Below, one piece after another: positions 6,431 to 9,745 of a DNA stretch of 9,745 nt; the stretch's first letter is position 1; each line of letters starts with the position of its first letter. Location of the stretch: assembly GCA_002385265.1 (NCBI GenBank), contig DGDD01000053.1:1-9745 (forward strand), in the 5' to 3' direction. The translations under genes were made by a program, and so were the position numbers. The DNA comes from Chitinophagaceae bacterium UBA3961 (GTDB lineage: Bacteria; Bacteroidota; Bacteroidia; Chitinophagales; Chitinophagaceae). The notes under the pieces were generated by a model. That model was not told the origin of the DNA, ran no database searches, and worked only from the letters and a program-made list of their open reading frames with translations.

Positions 6431-6823
6431 ATGAAAAAGTTAGGGGCTATATTTCTTCTCTTCATTTATACCAGCACAGCGCTGGGGGCTTCTATTAATT
6501 TTCATTTTTGCAAAGGTCACTTGGCCCATGTTACAGTTTTAAACTTTGGAGGAAAGGCCGGTTGTTCCTGTAATCCTGAGGCCATGCCAAAAGGCTGTTG
6601 TAAGGATAAGCTCCTTGTGAGCAAAGCCGACAACCATAATTCAATTCAGGCATATCATTTTGCGAATATTATATCATTTGCACCTCACTTACCTCCCGTT
6701 AATTACCTTCAAAATTTAATCTTAAATAGCGGTGGTTTTAATGACGATAACTCCTGGACTAAATATGTCAAACGAAGTTGTCCCGACCCCATTTACCTGC
6801 TCATAAGAGTATTTCGTATTTAA
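6431..6823 (+). CDS. HYC_CC_PP-family-type exported Cys-rich protein
   Basis: 130 residues. A Sec signal peptide covers about 1-20 (MKKLGAIFLLFIYTSTALGA). The mature part has HFC (25-27), C45 and C47 (GCSCNPE), a CC pair (56-57, in GCCKDK) and a C-terminus PDPIYLLIRVFRI, the pattern I know from the small Bacteroidota family named for its HYC, CC and PP motifs; here HYC is HFC and the final PP is PDP. The family has no established function but is commonly near copper or heavy-metal genes, and five Cys plus several His suit metal binding in the periplasm. It opens the metal cluster, 109 bases after the nuclease gene. The region before it is T-rich (TATCTTTA at 6399-6406, TAGTTTTA at 6405-6412), near-matches to the Bacteroidota -7 box without a convincing -33. 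The CCKD motif recurs in the protein at 9124-9624. Confidence 0.8.
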   Translation: MKKLGAIFLLFIYTSTALGASINFHFCKGHLAHVTVLNFGGKAGCSCNPEAMPKGCCKDKLLVSKADNHNSIQAYHFANIISFAPHLPPVNYLQNLILNSGGFNDDNSWTKYVKRSCPDPIYLLIRVFRI

Positions 6824-6838
6824 TACCTTCCTTCTTGC

Positions 6839-6899
6839 ATATTCTCACAGAGTGTTTCTGGCTTCACGTCTTTCCATTAAAAGCAGAAATTGAGAATAT
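6839..6899. repeat. Long interrupted inverted repeat between the HYC_CC_PP-type gene and the metal-binding repeat gene
   Basis: ATATTCTCA (6839-6847) is perfectly complementary to TGAGAATAT (6891-6899). Inside, TTTCTGGCTT (6855-6864) pairs with AAGCAGAAA (6881-6889) with one bulged G, leaving a six- or seven-base bulge on the left and a 16-base loop. About 18-19 base pairs in 61 bases is unlikely by chance. There is no T-run after it, so it is a poor intrinsic terminator; it could be an mRNA processing, stability or leader structure, or a regulator site. The rest of the 200-base gap shows no ORF or clear promoter. Confidence 0.6.
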
Positions 6900-7024
6900 A
6901 TCATTGCACAATTAATTATAACTCTTTTCAAACGGTTTCTTGCCAGCATCCAGGCACTTGTCGGTGCACAGATGTATTAACTAAAATCAATTTTCAATTC
7001 CAGTAACACTTAAATTTTAAAAAA

Positions 7025-7672
7025 ATGAAATCGTTTAAAATGCTGATGATGGCAGCTTTTACCATCTTGTCCGTTTCTGTTTATGCTCAAGACACTACCA
7101 AGCAAAATGTAACAAAACAGGAAACTGAAAGAACAACTTATGTGTGCCCGATGCACCCCGATGTGATTATGGATAAGTCAGGCAAATGCCCAAAATGCGG
7201 CACTACATTATCACCAAAAGAAAAGATGAAAAGAGAAGTGGTGGGTCTGTACGAATGTCCGGCACACCCAGGCGAAACAAGCGATAAACCCGGCACCTGC
7301 CCAAAATGCAGAGCGAAAATGAATCTTTCTCCAAAAGAAAAAATGAAAATGGGGGTTATGAAAACCTATACCTGCCCCATGCACCCCGATGTGGCAAGTG
7401 ATAAATCTGGCAAATGCCCGAAATGCGGAATGGATTTGAAAGAAGAAGAACAATCTGTTCAAACATATTCATGTCCTAATCACCCGGAGATGACAAGTGA
7501 TAAGCCAGGCAAGTGTTCTAAATGCGGCACCTCATTGACACTTTCTCCCAAAGAGAAAATGAAAATGGAAGTAATGAAAATTTATACCTGCCCCATGCAT
7601 TCAGATGTAAAAAGCGACAAGCCGGGAAAATGTCCAAAATGCGGAATGGATATGAAGGAAAAGAATAGATAA
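7025..7672 (+). CDS. Exported protein with five heavy-metal-binding (YTCPMHP-type) repeats
   Basis: 215 residues: signal peptide to about residue 21 (SVYA, then QD), then five heavy-metal-binding domains of the Y-x-CP-x-HP-x10-CPKCG type at about 39-62, 76-99, 115-138, 148-171 and 187-210. Such domains occur singly in CusB-like adaptors and copper ATPases and are thought to bind Cu or similar ions through Cys, Met and His. Here nothing else is present, so the protein is probably a periplasmic metal sponge or carrier. Repeats 1, 3 and 5 start CPMH; repeats 2 and 4 start CPAH/CPNH and are followed by an LSPKEKMKM-x-VMK linker, so the array alternates. Repeat 2 has CPKCR instead of CPKCG; repeat 4 has CSKCG; repeat 5 has HS for HP. 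All CxxC pairs remain. A-rich leader directly before the ATG. Possibly cotranscribed with 7719-8934 (46-base gap). Confidence 0.9.
   Translation: MKSFKMLMMAAFTILSVSVYAQDTTKQNVTKQETERTTYVCPMHPDVIMDKSGKCPKCGTTLSPKEKMKREVVGLYECPAHPGETSDKPGTCPKCRAKMNLSPKEKMKMGVMKTYTCPMHPDVASDKSGKCPKCGMDLKEEEQSVQTYSCPNHPEMTSDKPGKCSKCGTSLTLSPKEKMKMEVMKIYTCPMHSDVKSDKPGKCPKCGMDMKEKNR
7250..7672 (+). repeat. 216-base in-gene tandem duplication
   Basis: Within the metal-binding gene, the unit starting at the Tyr codon 7250 (repeat 2 plus linker plus repeat 3) recurs at 7466 (repeat 4 plus linker plus repeat 5), an offset of 72 codons. The linker and following CPMH codons are close at the DNA level (about 7322-7390 against 7538-7606), while other parts have drifted. 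This indicates growth of the array by duplication of a two-domain unit. Confidence 0.75.
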
Positions 7673-7718
7673 AACCTTATTATAAAACTATTATTCACAA
7701 CGCTTCAATTACACAATA

Positions 7719-8306
7719 ATGAAAAAGACATACTGTTTATTGATGCTGGCATTTAGTATGCTAATATTCTCTCAGAATTTATTTGCCCAAAAAGACAGTA
7801 GTGGAATGTATATAACGGCAGATGATTTTAAAAACAGGAAATTATCTTATGCAATTAATTACAAAACCGAAAAACATAAGATAAACACTTATGTTCTCTT
7901 TAAAGGCAATACTATCAGGGTAAAGCACCAGGGTATTACTTATGATTTGAAGAAATCAAAAACTTATGGTTATAGGGATACAAAAGGCCAGGAATACAGA
8001 TTTATTGGTGAAGCTGAATATACTATACTTAATCCTGGTGAGCAATTGCTGATGTATGTATATCAGCATCCGGCACATTCAGGAAAAGAAGCAGATAAAT
8101 ACGCACCTGCCTATTATTTTACTGCAGATGCTGCCGGTACGCCGAAGGCATTGACTAAGGAAAATCTCAAAGCTGCTTTCCCTGATTATCATAAGTTTCA
8201 CGATGCTTTAGACGAAAACTTTAAAAGTGACAAAGAACTTTACGCTTATGACAGCTTTCATAAAATGTATAAACTAAACTGGATATTGAAGAACTACAAA
8301 AACTAA
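7719..8306 (+). CDS. Exported protein of unknown function in the metal cluster
   Basis: 195 residues. The signal peptide (MKKTYCLLMLAFSMLIF...) ends near residue 23 at LFA before QKDSSG. The mature part has no Cys and no motif I recognise. About 30-115 is rich in beta-strand and aromatic residues (KLSYAINYKTEKHKINTYVL, then TIRVKHQGITYDLKKSKTYG, then EYRFIGEAEYTIL). About 112-120 holds YVYQHPAHSGK, and the C-terminal third is helical and charged with scattered His (DYHKFHDALDENF). It lies 46 bases after the metal-binding repeat gene and 4 bases before the HMA-AraC regulator gene, so the last two are almost certainly one transcript. Its function is unknown; context suggests a periplasmic role in metal stress. 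Confidence 0.8.
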   Translation: MKKTYCLLMLAFSMLIFSQNLFAQKDSSGMYITADDFKNRKLSYAINYKTEKHKINTYVLFKGNTIRVKHQGITYDLKKSKTYGYRDTKGQEYRFIGEAEYTILNPGEQLLMYVYQHPAHSGKEADKYAPAYYFTADAAGTPKALTKENLKAAFPDYHKFHDALDENFKSDKELYAYDSFHKMYKLNWILKNYKN

Positions 8307-8310
8307 GAAT

Positions 8311-8934
8311 ATGGACACAACTCATTTGCATATCAAAAATATGTGCTGCGACAGGTGTGTTGAAGTAATTATGAAGCTTTTGAAAGCTACAAAATATAAA
8401 GTTATTTCACTAACACTTGGGGAGTTGGTACTTAAAGGTAAAATCAGCAACCAGGACAGGTATAACATTGAACAAAGACTGAAAAACAAAGGCTTTTCAT
8501 TTACAGAAACCTATAATGAAAAAATGGTTTCGCAGGTAAAAGCATTCCTGCTTCAATACAGGGATAAACTATCTGTTAACGATAAGCCGGGTAAGTTATC
8601 AGCATTTATATCTGGTGGTATGCAAATGAGTTTTTCACACATCAGCAGAATTTTTTCGCAGTTGGAGGGAGTTACAATTGAAAAGTATTTGTTATTGCTG
8701 CGTATGGAAAGGGCAAAAGAATTACTTATTCAAACCGAGCTATCAGCTTCTGAAATTGGTGATAGATTAGGGTACAGCAGCCCGCAATCATTCACGACTC
8801 AGTTTGGGAAAGAAACGGGTAAAACACCTGGAGAATACAGGCTAAACCCTGCACCGGCCAGGATGCATTTGGATAAGTTGGTATATCAAGATATCAAACA
8901 AAAAAGACGTATTAGCAAACAACTTGCAAAATAA
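8311..8934 (+). CDS. HMA-like domain fused to AraC-family DNA-binding domain, probable copper-responsive regulator
   Basis: 207 residues, no signal peptide. Residues about 1-68 resemble a heavy-metal-associated (HMA, ferredoxin-like) domain, with the metal loop at NMCCDRC (C12, C13, C16) in place of the usual MxCxxC. Residues about 94-177 are the AraC/XylS DNA-binding region: SFSHISRIFSQLEGVTIEKYLLLLRMERAKELL for the first helix-turn-helix, then LSASEIGDRLGYSSPQSFTTQFGKETGKTPGEYR with the family's typical second one. A basic tail (KQKRRISK) ends the protein. Small HMA-AraC proteins of this type are common beside Bacteroidota copper genes. Metal binding at the Cys loop probably changes DNA binding; whether it activates or represses cannot be seen. 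It begins four bases after the preceding stop, so it shares that operon. The dyads at 6839-6899 and 9646-9676 are candidate sites, unproven. Confidence 0.88.
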   Translation: MDTTHLHIKNMCCDRCVEVIMKLLKATKYKVISLTLGELVLKGKISNQDRYNIEQRLKNKGFSFTETYNEKMVSQVKAFLLQYRDKLSVNDKPGKLSAFISGGMQMSFSHISRIFSQLEGVTIEKYLLLLRMERAKELLIQTELSASEIGDRLGYSSPQSFTTQFGKETGKTPGEYRLNPAPARMHLDKLVYQDIKQKRRISKQLAK

Positions 8935-9008
8935 ATGCTGTTTAATTTTGTGATAATTAATAAAACCGCACTAAATAATGGATTTCAGATAGTTGATTGA
9001 TTGAATAG

Positions 9009-9028
9009 ATGATAAATATCATTTTTTG
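9009..9028 (+). terminator. Small AT-rich hairpin with T6 tail after the regulator gene
   Basis: ATGATA (9009-9014) and TATCAT (9017-9022) are perfect inverted repeats, followed by a T-run to 9027. The AT-rich stem and two-base loop make it weak, but its place 75 bases after the stop suits a terminator of the preceding operon. Confidence 0.4.
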
Positions 9029-9054
9029 ATAAAAGAAAGGTCATTTTAATTTAG
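9025..9054 (+). promoter_or_regulatory. Candidate Bacteroidota housekeeping promoter for the His-rich protein gene
   Basis: TTTG at 9025-9028 (-33-like) lies 18 bases before TAATTTAG at 9047-9054, one base from the Bacteroidota -7 consensus TAnnTTTG. The leader would be about 60 bases. A perfect TAATTTTG at 8943-8950 also exists, but its nearest TTG is only 16 bases upstream and the hairpin at 9009-9028 lies between it and the gene. Confidence 0.3.
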
Positions 9055-9123
9055 AAATTGTAGCAGTAGCTTTACTTGAACTTACAAATTCAAAATAATG
9101 TCAAAAATAATTTATAACTAACA

Positions 9124-9624
9124 ATGAAACCCCCAAGGGCCATACAATACAAGGCGTTATTCCTGCTGGCTACCTTTTCAATGAATACGGTAGTTGGCTT
9201 TGCCTGCTCACTGGGGGTTGATATGGGCTTTAATTCAAAGCACCATTCACATAATAGCAGCAACCAGCACGAAGATGCAGATAACCACCATGAACATGAT
9301 GGCAACAATAGTCACGGTCATCAGCATGGAACTGCATCGCATCATCATTCTGATAAAAATAACAATACGGTATCCTTTACATCTCAGAGTGAAGAAAATT
9401 GCTGTAAAGATTTTGTTGCAGGGTTTAACTCATTGGATAAACAACTTGCAAAGCAAAATAGCACTCAGCCCAAGATAACATACCTGTCACCATTTGTTTT
9501 ATCTGCGTTTGTATTTGATGCAAATAGTGCAAAAGGTTATGTACAGCATCTTCGTATCCCTCCACGGGAAATTGATTTCTCCCCTCCAGACATACGTGTC
9601 TTCATACAGTCTTTCCTTATTTGA
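9124..9624 (+). CDS. HYC_CC_PP-like exported protein with a dense His-rich insert
   Basis: 166 residues. A hydrophobic signal-like segment covers about 10-27 and ends at FACS (Cys28). Residues 40-75 hold 13 His (HHSH, HHEHD, HGHQHG, SHHHS), followed by ENCCKD (CC at 93-94) and a C-terminus with two PP pairs, IPPREIDFSPPDIRVFIQSFLI. The order Cys, CC, PP and a conserved hydrophobic end matches the protein at 6431-6823, including the shared CCKD, so I read the two as distant relatives; this one has gained the His-rich loop. It probably sits in the periplasm and binds copper, zinc or nickel. The last gene fully inside the window, it has a long 5' gap (189 bases) with its own candidate promoter. 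Not known to me as a named protein; the metal role is inferred from composition and neighbours. Confidence 0.82.
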   Translation: MKPPRAIQYKALFLLATFSMNTVVGFACSLGVDMGFNSKHHSHNSSNQHEDADNHHEHDGNNSHGHQHGTASHHHSDKNNNTVSFTSQSEENCCKDFVAGFNSLDKQLAKQNSTQPKITYLSPFVLSAFVFDANSAKGYVQHLRIPPREIDFSPPDIRVFIQSFLI

Positions 9625-9645
9625 TACCGCTTTAATTGTGTAAGC

Positions 9646-9676
9646 CTGGTCAGGGTAATAGCTATTGCCTGATAGG
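9646..9676. repeat. Imperfect dyad after the His-rich protein gene
   Basis: Arms CCT, TCAGG and TAATAG (9646-9661) mirror CTATTG, CCTGA and AGG (9661-9676), interrupted by GG, one G and one T; about 14 pairs with one T-G wobble. It begins 22 bases after the stop. No T-tract follows, so it could be a rho-dependent or processed 3' end, or an operator for a gene beyond the window. Confidence 0.45.
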
Positions 9677-9745
9677 TTGCACTTAAACAAATTGGTACTG
9701 ATAATATTCATGCAATATGGTTTACCAAACCAGTTAAGTGAATTG

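Noticed and set aside
6951..6980. CAGGCACTT...TGTATTAA as a third ECF promoter before the metal-binding repeat gene
   Set aside because: The AACC core is missing and the spacing is three bases shorter than in the two good copies.
9090..9308. Minus-strand frames opposite the His-rich gene and others (for example 7211-7462, 3200-3457, 4366-4632)
   Set aside because: They lie wholly or largely opposite well-supported genes, show no domain, signal peptide or sensible composition, and reflect the codon bias of the + strand gene.
9710..9745. Possible start of a next gene (ATG at 9710, open for 12 codons to the edge)
   Set aside because: Too short to judge, no recognisable N-terminus and no convincing promoter before it.

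Overview
This window looks like chromosomal DNA of a Bacteroidota bacterium, most like the Chitinophagaceae. The reasons are AT-rich genes with A-rich leaders and few Shine-Dalgarno sites, TAnnTTTG-like promoter motifs, an ECF sigma gene overlapping a gene for a single-TM protein with an outer-membrane beta-barrel-like C-terminus, and Bacteroidota-typical families (HYC_CC_PP-like proteins, an HMA-AraC regulator, free-standing heavy-metal-binding-domain repeats). The assignment rests on family recognition, not on a search. Every gene I support is on the + strand. No rRNA, tRNA, CRISPR array, insertion sequence or attachment site was seen, and no gene-free stretch exceeds about 200 bases.

Region 1 (1-1098) is the 3' part of a di-iron fatty-acid/sterol hydroxylase-family membrane protein. 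It is fused through a signal-peptide-like helix to a DUF2147 domain.

Region 2 (about 1125-4933) is an ECF sigma factor unit: the sigma gene, the overlapping trans-envelope anti-sigma/beta-barrel candidate, a His-containing NTF2-like lipoprotein broken by a one-base frameshift in an A6 tract, and a Met/His-rich YVTN beta-propeller lipoprotein. An almost identical bipartite element (TCAGGCAACCCT, 14 bases, TGTAYCAT) lies upstream of both the sigma gene and the propeller gene. It looks like the promoter this sigma factor reads, implying autoregulation and at least one linked target. A strong intrinsic terminator closes the region at 4991-5028.

Region 3 (5074-6321) is a stand-alone gene for a protein with an N-terminal helix-hairpin-helix segment and a C-terminal PD-(D/E)XK-type nuclease domain of the BamHI-like D...ExE form. 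It sits between a strong terminator and a weaker hairpin, like an inserted cassette, and may be a restriction or defence protein.

Region 4 (6431-9624) is a metal (probably copper) response cluster. It holds a HYC_CC_PP-type exported Cys protein, an exported protein of five heavy-metal-binding repeats, an exported protein of unknown function, an HMA-AraC fusion regulator four bases downstream of it, and a second HYC_CC_PP-like protein with a dense His-rich insert. Long inverted repeats lie at 6839-6899 and 9646-9676.

Regions 2 and 4 share a theme: most of the exported proteins carry Met, His or Cys clusters suited to soft-metal binding outside the cytoplasm. One possible reading is that the ECF unit watches the envelope while the HMA-AraC protein watches cytoplasmic metal. 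That link is inference.
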